Positions 32,418 through 41,378 of a stretch of 64,000 nt of DNA are shown in pieces. The notes below the pieces were generated by a model. That model ran no database searches. It saw nothing but the letters and a program-made list of their open reading frames with translations, and had not been told where the DNA came from. The position numbers were made by a program, and so were the translations under genes. Every line of letters starts with the position of its first letter. The first letter of the stretch is position 1. Where the stretch lies: NCBI RefSeq assembly GCF_007483665.1, contig NZ_VIQO01000013.1:1-64000 (forward strand). The letters are read 5' to 3'. This stretch comes from Catellatospora sichuanensis. GTDB taxonomy: Bacteria; Actinomycetota; Actinomycetes; Mycobacteriales; Micromonosporaceae.

Positions 32418-33857
32418 TCAGAAAACCAGCTTCTCGAGCGCGCCCACGGCGAAATAGAGGACGAAGAGCAGCGCCACGATCCACAGCAGCGGATGAACGT
32501 CGCGAAGCTTGCCCTTACTCGCCTTGATCAGGACATACGTGATGACGCCCGCACCGATGCCGTTCGAGATCGAGTAGGTGAACGGCATGATCACGATGGT
32601 GAGGAACGCCGGGATGCCGATCTCGTAGTCGGTCCAGTCGATGTTGCGCACCGCGGTCATCATCAGGAAGCCGACGACCACCAGCGCCACCGAGGCCGCC
32701 TCGAACGGCACCACGGTGACCAGCGGGGCCAGGAACATCGCCAGCAGGAACAGGCCACCGGTGACGAGGTTGGCGAAACCGGTCCGCGCGCCCTCGGCGA
32801 CACCCGCCGCGCTCTCGATGTACGACGTGTTGCTCGACGTGCTCGCCGCACCGCCGGCCGCGGCCGCGATCGAGTCGACCAGCAGGATCTCCCTGGTACG
32901 CGGGACCATGCCGTCCTCGGTCAGCATGCCGCCCTCCTGGGCGACGGCGACCATGGTGCCCATCGTGTCGAAGAAGTCGGTCAGCAGCAGCGTGAAGACG
33001 AACATCGCGCAGACCACGATGCCCGCGGTCTGCCATCCGCCCAGCACGTTGAAGTTGCCGAGCAGAGACAGGTCGGGCAGGCCGACCCACTTGTCCGGCA
33101 CCACCGGCACGTTCAGCGCCCAGCCCGCCGGGGTGCCCGCCGGGCCGCCCATCGGGCCCACCTGCGTGATCGCCTCGACGATGATCGCCAGGATGGTCGA
33201 GCCGATGATGCCGATCAGGATCGCGCCCTTGACCTTGCGCGCGACCAGCACGATCGTCGCCAGCAGGCCGATCACGAAGACCAGGCCCGGCCAGGTCACG
33301 ATCTTGCCGCCGATGCCCAGCCCGATCGGCGGCGAGCCCTGCCCGGTCGAGCGCACGAACCCGGCGTCGACGAAGCCGATGATGGTCAGGAAGAGGCCGA
33401 TGCCGACGCCGATCGCCGTCTTCAGCTGCATCGGCACGCTGTGGAAGACCGCCACCCGCAGGTTGGTCAACACCAGGATCGCGATGATCACGCCCTCGAT
33501 GACCACCAGACCCATCGCGTCGGCCCAGGTCATCAGCGGCGCGATCTCGTACGCCACGAGGGCGTTGACGCCGAGGCCCGCCGCCAGCGCGAGGGGGAAC
33601 CGGCCGACGACACCCATCAGGATCGTCAGCAGGCCCGCCATCAGCGCGGTGGCCGCCGCGACCGCGGCCAGCGGGAGCGTCGCGCCGTCGATGTCCTTGC
33701 CGCCGCCGAGGATCAGCGGGTTCAATACCACGATGTAGGCCATCGTGAAGAAAGTGGCCAGGCCACCACGCACTTCGCGGGACATCGTCGACCCGCGGGC
33801 GGAGATCTCGAAGTAGTGGTCGAGGCCTCCGACCACACCAGGACCAGCTGTGCTCAT
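32418..33857 (-). CDS. NCS2-family purine permease (guanine/hypoxanthine, AzgA type)
   Basis: 479 residues with 12-14 hydrophobic segments. The N-terminus LDHYFEISARGSTMSREVRGGLATFFTMAYIVVLNP is the hallmark of AzgA-like proton-purine symporters. ALAAGLGVNALVAYEI, TDFFDTMGTMVAVAQEGGML and the SSNTSYIESAAGVAEGARTGFANLV segment complete the family pattern. It imports guanine, hypoxanthine or adenine. ATG 33866 is an equally possible start. It is divergent from the DUF3027 gene with a shared 130-bp control region and no recognised purine riboswitch. Confidence 0.9.
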   Translation of the reverse strand: MSTAGPGVVGGLDHYFEISARGSTMSREVRGGLATFFTMAYIVVLNPLILGGGKDIDGATLPLAAVAAATALMAGLLTILMGVVGRFPLALAAGLGVNALVAYEIAPLMTWADAMGLVVIEGVIIAILVLTNLRVAVFHSVPMQLKTAIGVGIGLFLTIIGFVDAGFVRSTGQGSPPIGLGIGGKIVTWPGLVFVIGLLATIVLVARKVKGAILIGIIGSTILAIIVEAITQVGPMGGPAGTPAGWALNVPVVPDKWVGLPDLSLLGNFNVLGGWQTAGIVVCAMFVFTLLLTDFFDTMGTMVAVAQEGGMLTEDGMVPRTREILLVDSIAAAAGGAASTSSNTSYIESAAGVAEGARTGFANLVTGGLFLLAMFLAPLVTVVPFEAASVALVVVGFLMMTAVRNIDWTDYEIGIPAFLTIVIMPFTYSISNGIGAGVITYVLIKASKGKLRDVHPLLWIVALLFVLYFAVGALEKLVF

Positions 33858-33987
33858 GGGGCGCATCGTTCCAGATCGAAGGCCGATTGTGTACCGACCC
33901 ACGGAGATCGTCCCGCAACGACCCGGCTGGTGAGCCCCCGACCTGGCCTGCCGGGTCACCGAAACTCCAAATCAGCGATGAGGAAGA

Positions 33988-34746
33988 ATGGGGAATGTGA
34001 CCAGGACCGCCACCCGCGCCCCGAAAGTCGATCAAGCCTGTGCCGAGGCCGTGGACATCGCACGTGCCGCGATCACCGAGGAAGCCGGGCACCTCGGCGA
34101 GCATCTGAACGTGGTCGCCGAAGGCGATCGTGTGGTCACCCACTACTTCGCCTGTGACCTGCCGGGCTACCGCGGCTGGCAGTGGGCCGTCACGGTGACC
34201 CGCGCCCCGCGCAGCAAGCACGTCACCGTCTGCGAGACCGTGCTGCTGCCCGGCGGCGACGCGCTGCTCGCGCCCGGCTGGGTGCCCTGGCACGAGCGGC
34301 TGCACCCCGGCGACCTGGGCGTCGGCGACCTGCTGCCCACGCCCGAGGACGACGACCGACTCACGCCCGGCTACATGCTCGGCGGCGACCCCGAGGTCGA
34401 CGAGGTCGCCTGGGAACTCGGCCTGGGCCGCCCGCGGGTGCTGTCGCCGCTGGGCCGCGAGGAGGCCGCCCAGCGCTGGTACGACGGCGAGAACGGCCCC
34501 GACGCCCCGATCTCGCTGGCCGCGCCCCGCACGGCACGCTGCGTGTCCTGCGCGTTCTACGTGAAGCTGGGCGGCTCGCTGGGCCGCATGTTCGGCGCCT
34601 GCGCCAACGTGTACGCCCCCGACGACGGCCGGATCGTCTCCCTGGACCACGGCTGCGGCGGCCACAGCGAGGTCCTCATCGACGAGACCGTCATCCCCGC
34701 CCCGCCCACCATCTACGACGACGGCATCGTCGACGAGGTCGAATAA
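33988..34746 (+). CDS. DUF3027 family protein
   Basis: 252 residues, start preceded by GATGAGGAAG. Family blocks are HYFACDLPGYRGWQWAVTVTRAPRSKHVTVCE, LLAPGWVPWHERLHPGDLGVGDLLPT and the C-terminal RCVSCAFYVKLGGSLGRMFGACANVYAPDDG with GCGGHSE, whose cysteines and histidine suggest a metal site. The family is found in actinobacteria; function unknown. A 14-bp-arm hairpin follows and the convergent mqnB gene lies beyond it. Confidence 0.82.
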   Translation: MGNVTRTATRAPKVDQACAEAVDIARAAITEEAGHLGEHLNVVAEGDRVVTHYFACDLPGYRGWQWAVTVTRAPRSKHVTVCETVLLPGGDALLAPGWVPWHERLHPGDLGVGDLLPTPEDDDRLTPGYMLGGDPEVDEVAWELGLGRPRVLSPLGREEAAQRWYDGENGPDAPISLAAPRTARCVSCAFYVKLGGSLGRMFGACANVYAPDDGRIVSLDHGCGGHSEVLIDETVIPAPPTIYDDGIVDEVE

Positions 34747-34773
34747 CCCGCGGCCGCGTCCCGCCCGGCCTCC

Positions 34774-34806
34774 GATGGCTGCAGTTTCCCTGAAACTGCA
34801 GCCATC
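34774..34806. terminator. Hairpin between DUF3027 gene and mqnB
   Basis: GATGGCTGCAGTTT (34774-34787) and AAACTGCAGCCATC (34793-34806) pair exactly around five bases. A decayed second copy (ATGGCCGCACTTT ... GAAACTGCACTG) follows at 34815-34845. It lies between convergent genes. Confidence 0.6.
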
Positions 34807-34892
34807 GCCGTCTCCATGGCCGCACTTTCCCCGAAACTGCACTGCCGCCGTGCGGCACCGCGCTGCCGGAGGCGGGCCGCGGGGCGTGGACC

Positions 34893-34943
34893 GCGGTCAG
34901 GGGCGGAGTGCGGTCAGGGGCGGAGTGCGGTCAGGGGCGGAGT
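34893..34943. repeat. 17-bp tandem repeat at the mqnB stop
   Basis: The unit GCGGTCAGGGGCGGAGT occurs three times exactly (34893, 34910, 34927), then a partial copy enters the mqnB end at 34944. Each unit contains a minus-strand stop (TCA), so copies have been added at the end of the gene, probably by slippage, without changing the protein much. Confidence 0.8.
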
Positions 34944-35560
34944 GCGGTCAGGGCGGTGGCGGCGGTGGTGAGGGCGGCGAAGGCGTCGCCGATGCGCCAG
35001 GCGGCGCGGTCGCGGGGGCCGACGACGTTGGAGATGGTGCGCAGTTCGGCGAAGGGCAGGCCCGCGCCCTGCGCGGCGCAGGCGACGCCATAGCCCTCCA
35101 TCGCCTCGGCGACCGCGGTCGGATGGCGGCGCAGCAGCTCGGCGGTGCCCTCGGCGGTGCCGGTGACGGTGGAGACGGTCAGCACCTCCCCGGCGACGGC
35201 GTCCGGCAGCGCCTTCCGCAGGGCGGCCAGCAGTGCGGCGTCCACCTCGGCCACCGCACTGCCGAAACCCAGCTCGTCGAGGCTCAGGAAACCCTGCGGG
35301 GAGTCCGCGCCCAGGTCCGCGGCGACACAGCGGGTGGCCAGTGCGATCGCGCCCGGGTCCAGGCCGATGCCGCCGCCGATGCCCGCCGACACGACCGCCC
35401 GGTAGCGGTCTCCGGCCAGCGCCAGCAGCCGCGCCGTGCCCGCGGCGGCCGCCGCCGGGCCGACCCCGACCGGGGCCACGGTCACGTCCGTGCCCGGCGG
35501 CAGGCCGCGGGACAGCGCCTCGGCCTCGGCGGCGACCGCCGTCACGACCAACAACGTCAC
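34931..35560 (-). CDS. mqnB: Futalosine hydrolase
   Basis: 209 residues from GTG 35560 with GGAGG upstream. It belongs to the nucleoside phosphorylase/MTAN fold: LLVVTAVAAEAEAL, VVSAGIGGGIGLDPGAIA, DLGADSPQGFLSLDELGFG and the EAMEGYGVACAAQGAGLPFAELRTISNVVG block with the catalytic Glu and Asp-side residues. The QGF/SLDELGFG stretch separates futalosine hydrolase from MTA/SAH nucleosidase. It releases hypoxanthine from futalosine in menaquinone synthesis. The start overlaps the upstream membrane gene by four bases, and mqnD lies about 1 kb away on the other strand. Confidence 0.88.
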   Translation of the reverse strand: MTLLVVTAVAAEAEALSRGLPPGTDVTVAPVGVGPAAAAAGTARLLALAGDRYRAVVSAGIGGGIGLDPGAIALATRCVAADLGADSPQGFLSLDELGFGSAVAEVDAALLAALRKALPDAVAGEVLTVSTVTGTAEGTAELLRRHPTAVAEAMEGYGVACAAQGAGLPFAELRTISNVVGPRDRAAWRIGDAFAALTTAATALTALRP

Positions 35561-36372
35561 TTCTTCCTCCCCTCGTCGCCGGACGAGTCCAGCGACGACG
35601 GACGGTACACGTGGAAGCCCTCCGGGATGGTGCGCTGCTCCTGCTGCGGCAGCCGCTTGGCCGTCGGCGCGGGCGGGATCGGCTTCGCCGGGCCGGGCAC
35701 CGGGCCGCCCGGCGCGGGCAGCCGTAGCGCCAGCAGCGCGCCGACGGACAGGCAGAACACGGCCGTCCACATCGGCCAGCCCGCCACGAACGCGCCGATG
35801 ACCAGGCCGGTCACCCCGGCCACCAGGCCGGCGATGAGGGCGTACTGCACGGCCCGCCACAGCGCGCCGAACACGGGCCCGCCGGACGGCAGCAGGCGCC
35901 GCAGCAGGGCCAGGTGCACCACCCACTGCGGCAGGATCAGCGCCACCAGCACCAGCAGCAGGACCCAGCTGGACAGCCACTGCGCGGCGAGCAGCGTCGC
36001 GACGGCCCGCCCGACCAGCAGCAGTCCGATCAGCGCCCGCCCCGCCGCGGGTGCGCTCGCGATGGCCAGCCCTGCAGGCACGGCCACCAGCACCCCGGCC
36101 CCGAAGGCCAGGGCGAGGTCCCTCGATCCGGGCGCACCGACCGCCCAGACGAGGCCGGCCAGCAGGGACAGGTCCGCGGCGACCACCACCGCGTGCAGGT
36201 CGTAGAGGCGGGCGACGCCGGTGACGCCGCCCGAGCCCTGCACCCGGATCCGCAGGGCGGTGCGGCTGAGCCAGCGGATGCCGACGACCGATCTGCTCAC
36301 CGTGGCGATGAGCATCCGAAAGGTCCGGACCACGACGTCCGCGAAGGTCTGGAGCGCGCGCAGCAGGGGCAT
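35557..36372 (-). CDS. Hypothetical polytopic membrane protein linked to mqnB
   Basis: Not recognised. 271 residues with an amphipathic start (RALQTFADVVVRTFRMLIATVSRSVVG) and about six membrane spans, including AVVVAADLSLLAGLVWAVG, FGAGVLVAVPAGLAIAS, WVLLLVLVALILPQWVVHLALL and MWTAVFCLSVGALLAL. The C-terminus is Pro-rich and cytoplasmic, ending EGFHVYRPSSLDSSGDEG. It overlaps the mqnB start by four bases and is translationally coupled to it. A link to quinone metabolism is inferred only from that coupling. Confidence 0.6.
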   Translation of the reverse strand: MPLLRALQTFADVVVRTFRMLIATVSRSVVGIRWLSRTALRIRVQGSGGVTGVARLYDLHAVVVAADLSLLAGLVWAVGAPGSRDLALAFGAGVLVAVPAGLAIASAPAAGRALIGLLLVGRAVATLLAAQWLSSWVLLLVLVALILPQWVVHLALLRRLLPSGGPVFGALWRAVQYALIAGLVAGVTGLVIGAFVAGWPMWTAVFCLSVGALLALRLPAPGGPVPGPAKPIPPAPTAKRLPQQEQRTIPEGFHVYRPSSLDSSGDEGRKK

Positions 36373-36405
36373 GGTGCCTATCCTGCCAGCGCGTACGCTG
36401 TTGTC

Positions 36406-36636
36406 GTGCCCTTGGAACCACCCAAACCGCTGGACCCCCCGACCGTCCCCTTCGCCATCGGCGGCATGGCCGCGTTCGCGCTGGTCGGGCTCGTGTTGCT
36501 GTTCTTCCGCGACTGGCTGTCGGCCAACGGTCACGAGAGCTGGCTGTGGATCTGCGTCGCCGGCGTCGTCTGGGGCCTGCCCGGACTGGCCACCATGATC
36601 GTGCACGACCGGCACCGGAAGGCGCGCCGCTCATGA
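36406..36636 (+). CDS. DUF2530 small membrane protein
   Basis: 76 residues from GTG 36406. Two membrane spans (FAIGGMAAFALVGLVLLFF and WLWICVAGVVWGLPGLATMIV) and the ending HDRHRKARR match the actinobacterial DUF2530 family. A TACGCT hexamer ends seven bases before the GTG, so the transcript could be leaderless. Its stop overlaps the mqnD start (ATGA), which makes it the first gene of a two-gene operon. Confidence 0.78.
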   Translation: MPLEPPKPLDPPTVPFAIGGMAAFALVGLVLLFFRDWLSANGHESWLWICVAGVVWGLPGLATMIVHDRHRKARRS

Positions 36637-37499
36637 GGATCGCCTTCTCGCCGTGCCCGAACGACACCTTCGTCTTCCACGCGCTCGTGCACGGCCTGGT
36701 GCCCGGTGCGCCGGAGCTGGACGTCACCTTCGCCGACGTGGACGTCACCAACACCGCCGCCCTCGACGGGCGCTTCGACCTGGTCAAGGTCAGCTACGCG
36801 GCGCTGCCGTGGCTGCTGGACACCTACGAGCTGCTGCCGTGCGGCGGGGCGCTGGGGCGCGGCTGCGGCCCGCTGCTGCTGACCGTTGATGGGGAGCCGC
36901 CGGTGGGCCGCCGTCCAGGCGGAGCGCCGGGACGAGCCGCCAGCGGAGCCGGCCGCGCCGACATCACCGGCGCGACGGTCGCGGTGCCCGGCGACCGCAC
37001 CACGGCTTACCTGCTCTTCCGGTTGTGGGCGGAGCAGACCGGGCAGATCCCCGGGCGCATTGAGGTGGTGCCGTTCCACGAGATCATGCCGGGGGTCGCG
37101 GCCGGTCGTTACGACGCCGGCCTGGTCATCCACGAGGCCCGGTTCACCTACCAGCGGTACGCGCTGACGAGCCTGGTCGACCTCGGCCAGTGGTGGGAGT
37201 CCGACACCGGCCTGCCCATCCCGCTCGGCGCGATCCTGGCCAAGCGCGGCGCCGTCGACGCCGCGGCCGCCACCGACTGGGTCCGGGCCTCCGTCCGGGC
37301 CGCCTGGGCCGACCCTGAGGCCAGCCGCGCGTACGTGCTCGCGCACGCCCAGGAGATGGAGCCGGCCGTCGTAGACCAGCACATCAAGCTGTACGTCAAC
37401 GAGTTCACCGAGGACCTCGGCCCCGACGGCCACGCCGCCGCCCGCGCCCTCCTCCACCGCGCCGCCAACGCCAACCTCGTCCCCCCCGTCACCCTCTGA
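36633..37499 (+). CDS. mqnD: 1,4-dihydroxy-6-naphthoate synthase
   Basis: 288 residues. The N-terminal IAFSPCPNDTFVFHALVHG and VKVSYAALPWLLDTYELLPCGGALG match MqnD, and VIHEARFTYQRYAL contains the conserved His/Glu of the active site. The fold resembles periplasmic binding proteins but is cytosolic. MqnD cleaves cyclic dehypoxanthine futalosine to 1,4-dihydroxy-6-naphthoate. An insertion of about 20 residues, Gly/Arg/Ala-rich (VGRRPGGAPGRAASGAGRAD), lies near residue 90 and looks like a flexible loop. It is coupled to the DUF2530 gene by a four-base overlap. Confidence 0.9.
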   Translation: MRIAFSPCPNDTFVFHALVHGLVPGAPELDVTFADVDVTNTAALDGRFDLVKVSYAALPWLLDTYELLPCGGALGRGCGPLLLTVDGEPPVGRRPGGAPGRAASGAGRADITGATVAVPGDRTTAYLLFRLWAEQTGQIPGRIEVVPFHEIMPGVAAGRYDAGLVIHEARFTYQRYALTSLVDLGQWWESDTGLPIPLGAILAKRGAVDAAAATDWVRASVRAAWADPEASRAYVLAHAQEMEPAVVDQHIKLYVNEFTEDLGPDGHAAARALLHRAANANLVPPVTL

Positions 37500-37527
37500 C
37501 CCCCCACGCCCCACACATGGCACAACA

Positions 37528-37575
37528 CTTGAAGACTTGCGCCCTCACGAGTTCGTGAGGGCGCAAGTCTTCAAG
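37528..37575. terminator. Perfect 23-bp-arm palindrome between mqnD and csp
   Basis: Arms 37528-37550 and 37553-37575 are exact reverse complements around GT. The right arm with its flank includes TCTTCAAGAGTTGC, also found in the palindrome at 61169. Convergent genes flank it, so it probably terminates both. Confidence 0.75.
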
Positions 37576-37640
37576 AGTTGCCACAGGCCGGAGGGCGGGG
37601 TCGCGCCGGGTCCGGCCGGGCCAAGCCGCGGAGTGGGCCG

Positions 37641-38027
37641 TCAGACCTCGAGATCGCGGGCGATCGTGTGGAGGGCGTGGGCGAGGGCCTGGGCGGTCTT
37701 CTTCTCCGGGAAACGGCCACGCTTGAGGTCGGGGAGGATCTTCGACTCCAGTACCTTGATCATGTCCTCGATCAGAGTGTTGAGCTCGTCGGCGGGGCGG
37801 CGGCGCAACTCCTGCAGCGAGGGCGGCGCGTCGATCAGCTTCACCTGCAGCGCCTGGTCGCCCTTGCGGCCCGCGGCGACCCCGAACTCGACCTTCTGGC
37901 CGGGCTTGAGTTCGCCGACGCCCTCAGGCAGCGCGGCCTTGTGCACGAAGACGTCGCCACCCTCGTCACGGGTTAGGAAACCGAATCCCTTCTCCGTGTC
38001 GTACCACTTCACGCGACCCGTAGGCAC
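37641..38027 (-). CDS. Cold-shock domain protein with helical C-terminal extension
   Basis: 128 residues from GTG 38027 with AGGTG upstream. Residues 1-67 form a cold-shock domain with RNP motifs KGFGFLTRD and VFVHKAALP, binding single-stranded RNA or DNA. Residues 68-128 are a helical tail ([27 protein letters not shown] ... [15 protein letters not shown]), as in the longer CspB-like proteins of actinomycetes. The tail may mediate protein contacts. Its promoter region faces the XPB-associated gene. Confidence 0.88.
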   Translation of the reverse strand: MPTGRVKWYDTEKGFGFLTRDEGGDVFVHKAALPEGVGELKPGQKVEFGVAAGRKGDQALQVKLIDAPPSLQELRRRPADELNTLIEDMIKVLESKILPDLKRGRFPEKKTAQALAHALHTIARDLEV

Positions 38028-38218
38028 TGCTGCACACCTGCTTCTTTCCCCGAGGGCGCCAGGCGCCCGGCACGTCCGATCGGCCACGCCGGTGGTGGCC
38101 CGCAGACAAGGCTAGCGATCGTGATCCGGGAGCCCAACGGGAATCCCCGCTTCCGCGTCATCGTCCCGTCCTTACGTCTGCCGCGCGCGGACCGCGGACC
38201 CGATAGCGTGGAGGCACG

Positions 38219-40618
38219 ATGAGCACCGAGCTGTCCGACCAACTGCGCGCGCTGTCCGACGACGCCCTCGGCGCGCTGCTGCGCCTGCGCCCCGACCTGA
38301 TCACCCCCGTACCGACCGACCTGACGGTGCTGGCCGCACGGGCCCAGACCCGGGTGTCGGTGGCGCGCACGCTCGACACGCTCGACCGGTTCACGCTGGA
38401 GGTCCTCGACGCGGCCCGGTTCACCCGGTCCCCATCGGACGGCACCACCTCGGCCGCCGCGATCGTCGCCATGGCCTGCGCGCCGACCGGCGGGCCGGAA
38501 CCGGCCCGGGTCACCGAGGCGATCGAACGGCTGCGCGCCCGGTTCCTGCTCTACCCGGCGAGCCATGGCGAGCAGGACACGCTGCGGCTGGTGCCCACCG
38601 TCGACGAGGTCTGCTCGCCGTACCTGGCCGGGCTCGGCCGTCCCGCGGTCGAGCTGGACACCGCCGCCGACCTGAAGGGCGCGGTCATCGCGCTGGTCAC
38701 CGACCCCGCACGGCTGCGCCGTACCCTGCTGGCGGCGCCGCCCGCCGCCCGCGCGGTGCTGGACCGGCTGGCCGAGGGCCCGCCGGTGGGCACGACCACC
38801 AATCGCACCGAGCCGGTGGCCTGGCTGCTCGAACACCACCTGCTGGTGGAGACCGCGGAGGGAGCCGTCGAGCTGCCCCGCGAGCTGGGACTGCTGCTGC
38901 GCCGCGACCAGGGTCCGCTGGGGCCGCTGCACCCGCTGCCGCCCACCATCAGCGCCGCGCCGCGTGCGGTGACCACGGTGGACCGGGCCGGCGCGGGCCA
39001 GGCGATGACCGCGGTGCGCCATACCGAGGACCTGCTGGAGGCGTTGAGCGACGAGCCCGCCGCGGTGCTGCGCGCCGGCGGCATCGGGGTACTGCCGCTG
39101 CGCCGCCTGGCCAAGGCTGCCGGGATCGCCGAGCCGCTGGCCGGACTGCTGCTGGAGACCGCCGCCGCGGCCGGGTTGATCGGCGAGCTCGAACTCGGCT
39201 CGGAGCTGGCGTTTCTGCCCGCGGCCGGCTACGACCAGTGGCGGGTGGCGCCGCTGGCCCAGCGGTGGACGCTGCTGGCCGGCGCGTGGCTGGCGATGTC
39301 GCGCCAGCCGGGCCTGGCCGGGCAGCGCGATCTGAAGGACAGGCCGCTGACCGTGCTGTCGCCGCAGTTGGAGCGGGCCGGCACCCCCGCGGTCCGCCGG
39401 GCGGTGCTGGCGGCGCTCGGTGAGCTGGTGCCGGGGACCGGCCCGGACGCTGACGAGCTGCTGGAATGGCTGCGCTGGCAGGCGCCGCGACGGCTGCGGG
39501 GGCGGGAGGATCTGCACCGCGAGGCGCTGGCGGAGGCCGCCGACCTGGGCATCACCGCCCTGGGCGCGCTGACCGGGTACGGCCGGGTGCTGGTGGAGCA
39601 GGCGGCCGCGGCGTGGACCGACGACGACCCGCTCGGGCGGCGGCCGGAGGCGGAGCTGCCCCCGGAGGAGACTCCGGTGGCCGTCGCGCTGGCCAAGCTG
39701 CTGCCACCGCCGGTGGACCACGTGCTGATCCAGGCCGACCTGACCGTGGTGGTTCCGGGGCCGCCGGAGCCCACGCTCGCCGCCGAGCTGGACCTGGTCG
39801 CCGAGCACGAGTCCGGTGGCGGGGCCAGCGTCTATCGGGTCACCGCCGCGAGCCTGCGCCGGGCGCTGGACGCTGGGTACGCCGGGCCGGACCTGCACAC
39901 GCTGTTCGCGCGCCGCTCCCGGACGTCGGTGCCGCAGGCGCTGAGCTACCTGGTGGACGACGTGTCGCGTACGCACGGCGGGCTGCGCACCGGCACCGCC
40001 ACCAGTTACCTGCGCAGCGACGACGAGGGCCTGATCTCGGCGGCGCTGGCCGACCGCCGCCTGACCGGGCTGCAGCTGCGCCGGCTCGCACCGACGGTGC
40101 TGGTGACCCCGTTCAGCTCGGCCCGGCTGCTGACCACGCTGCGCGACGCCGGATACTCGCCGGTGCCCGAGGACGCCACCGGCGCGGCGGTGCTGACCCG
40201 GCCGAAGGTGCGCCGTGCGGCGGCCCGGACCGCGCTGGAGCCGTCGCCCGACGCCCTCGACGCCCCCGGGCTCACGGCGCCGCGCCTGCTCGGCATCGTC
40301 GAGGAGATCCGCCGCGGGGACGCCCGCGCCCGCGCCGCCCGCCGCGCGCCCGCCGAGGTGCGGGCCGCCGCCGGGCAGCCGATGTCCAGCCTGACCGCGG
40401 TGCAGGCGCACAGCCACGCGCTGGCCGTGCTGCAGCAGGCGGTCCGCGACAAGGCCAAGGTCTGGGTGGGGTACGTGGACGCGCACGGCGCGAACGCCTC
40501 GCGGCTGGTCCGGCCGGTGTCCATCGGGGCGGGCTACCTGCGCGCCGAGGATGACCGCACGCAGACCCTGCACACCTTCGCCCTGCACCGGATCACTGCG
40601 GCCGCCCCCGCCGACTGA
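38219..40618 (+). CDS. Helicase-associated (XPB/Ssl2 N-terminal-like) protein
   Basis: 799 residues without Walker motifs. The N-terminal part (LRALSDDALGALLRLRPDLITPVPTDLTVLAARAQTRVSV) and repeated winged-helix-like segments (LDRFTLEVLDAARF, DLLEALSDEPAAVLRAGGIGVLPLRRLAKAAG) match actinobacterial helicase-associated proteins. A central VDHVLIQADLTVVVPGPP segment is the Helicase_C_3 / XPB N-terminal-like domain, and a C-terminal WYL-like beta region (VWVGYVDAHGANASRLVRPVSIGAGYLRAEDD) closes the protein. It is generally encoded near XPB helicase, as here (2 kb away), and may assist it in DNA repair. Biochemical role not established. Confidence 0.75.
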   Translation: MSTELSDQLRALSDDALGALLRLRPDLITPVPTDLTVLAARAQTRVSVARTLDTLDRFTLEVLDAARFTRSPSDGTTSAAAIVAMACAPTGGPEPARVTEAIERLRARFLLYPASHGEQDTLRLVPTVDEVCSPYLAGLGRPAVELDTAADLKGAVIALVTDPARLRRTLLAAPPAARAVLDRLAEGPPVGTTTNRTEPVAWLLEHHLLVETAEGAVELPRELGLLLRRDQGPLGPLHPLPPTISAAPRAVTTVDRAGAGQAMTAVRHTEDLLEALSDEPAAVLRAGGIGVLPLRRLAKAAGIAEPLAGLLLETAAAAGLIGELELGSELAFLPAAGYDQWRVAPLAQRWTLLAGAWLAMSRQPGLAGQRDLKDRPLTVLSPQLERAGTPAVRRAVLAALGELVPGTGPDADELLEWLRWQAPRRLRGREDLHREALAEAADLGITALGALTGYGRVLVEQAAAAWTDDDPLGRRPEAELPPEETPVAVALAKLLPPPVDHVLIQADLTVVVPGPPEPTLAAELDLVAEHESGGGASVYRVTAASLRRALDAGYAGPDLHTLFARRSRTSVPQALSYLVDDVSRTHGGLRTGTATSYLRSDDEGLISAALADRRLTGLQLRRLAPTVLVTPFSSARLLTTLRDAGYSPVPEDATGAAVLTRPKVRRAAARTALEPSPDALDAPGLTAPRLLGIVEEIRRGDARARAARRAPAEVRAAAGQPMSSLTAVQAHSHALAVLQQAVRDKAKVWVGYVDAHGANASRLVRPVSIGAGYLRAEDDRTQTLHTFALHRITAAAPAD

Positions 40619-40661
40619 CGGTCGCCGCTCGAGCTGGCCCGGGTCTGCCACTCTCGACGCC

Positions 40662-40853
40662 GTGGACCCCACCCGCCGCGCCCGGCTGCTCCTGCTGGCC
40701 GCCCTGCTGCTCGGATCGGGCGGCTGGTTCACGCTGTCCTGGGGTCTGCTGGGCACCGCCCCGGCCGACGCCGCCAACGAGGCGGCGGGGGCCGCGCTGG
40801 GGCTCCTGATCCTCATCTCGGTCGTCGGCACGGTGCGCCGCCACCGCCGATGA
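40662..40853 (+). CDS. Small two-span membrane protein, paralogue A
   Basis: Not recognised as a named family. 63 residues from GTG 40662: LLLLAALLLGSGGWFTLSWGLLG, a short polar loop (TAPADAANEAAG) and LGLLILISVVGTVRRHRR. The second half aligns with the gene at 40942-41187 (same loop and RR-rich end), so the two are tandem paralogues. No ribosome site is clear at the GTG; it follows the helicase-associated gene by 43 bases. Confidence 0.5.
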   Translation: MDPTRRARLLLLAALLLGSGGWFTLSWGLLGTAPADAANEAAGAALGLLILISVVGTVRRHRR

Positions 40854-40941
40854 TCATCGCAATATCCCTCTAATGCCTGGCATTTCAGCCGTAATCCGGC
40901 ACCGGATGGCACGCTGGAACCGGGAAGGGATGAGGGATGCG

Positions 40942-41187
40942 ATGACGACTGACCAGGAGACGGCGACCGAGCAGACCGAACCGCCGCGCCCCGCGGCGCG
41001 GGGACCTTCACGCAGCATGGTCATGATCGCCGGTGGGGCCGTCGGCGGGCTGGTGGCCTGGTTCTTCTACGCCTGGCTGGGGCTGCGCCGCAACGTGGTG
41101 GACGCGGCCGGGGAGTCGATCGGCAGCGGCATATTCCTGCTGCTGGTGCTGTCGGTGGCCGGGGCGACCTACCGCAGTCGCAGGTGA
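40942..41187 (+). CDS. Small two-span membrane protein, paralogue B
   Basis: Not recognised as a named family. 81 residues from ATG 40942 (GAGGGATGCG upstream). A polar Thr/Glu/Pro-rich N-terminus precedes VMIAGGAVGGLVAWFFYAWLGL, a loop DAAGESIGSG, and IFLLLVLSVAGATYRSRR. The spacing of loop and second span equals that of the preceding gene. Starts at 40873 or 40930 are also possible in frame. Confidence 0.5.
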   Translation: MTTDQETATEQTEPPRPAARGPSRSMVMIAGGAVGGLVAWFFYAWLGLRRNVVDAAGESIGSGIFLLLVLSVAGATYRSRR

Positions 41188-41378
41188 CTGTCCGAGAAGG
41201 GTGATGGGCCGTGGCTGCCCCTAACCGCCACGGCCCATCCGACGTTGCGCTCGCCCCCGTTTGGCGCCCCGAACGCGCACGGCAATCGGATTACGCGTCC
41301 CGCACGGTAAGCGGTTGCGGCCCTGCATCGATTCAGGCCGAAAGACTGATCGTCATCGACCGTTCGGGGGAGGACCGG

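Noticed and set aside
34893-34943. CRISPR-like array
   Set aside because: Repeats are contiguous 17-bp units without spacers; no cas genes exist in the window.
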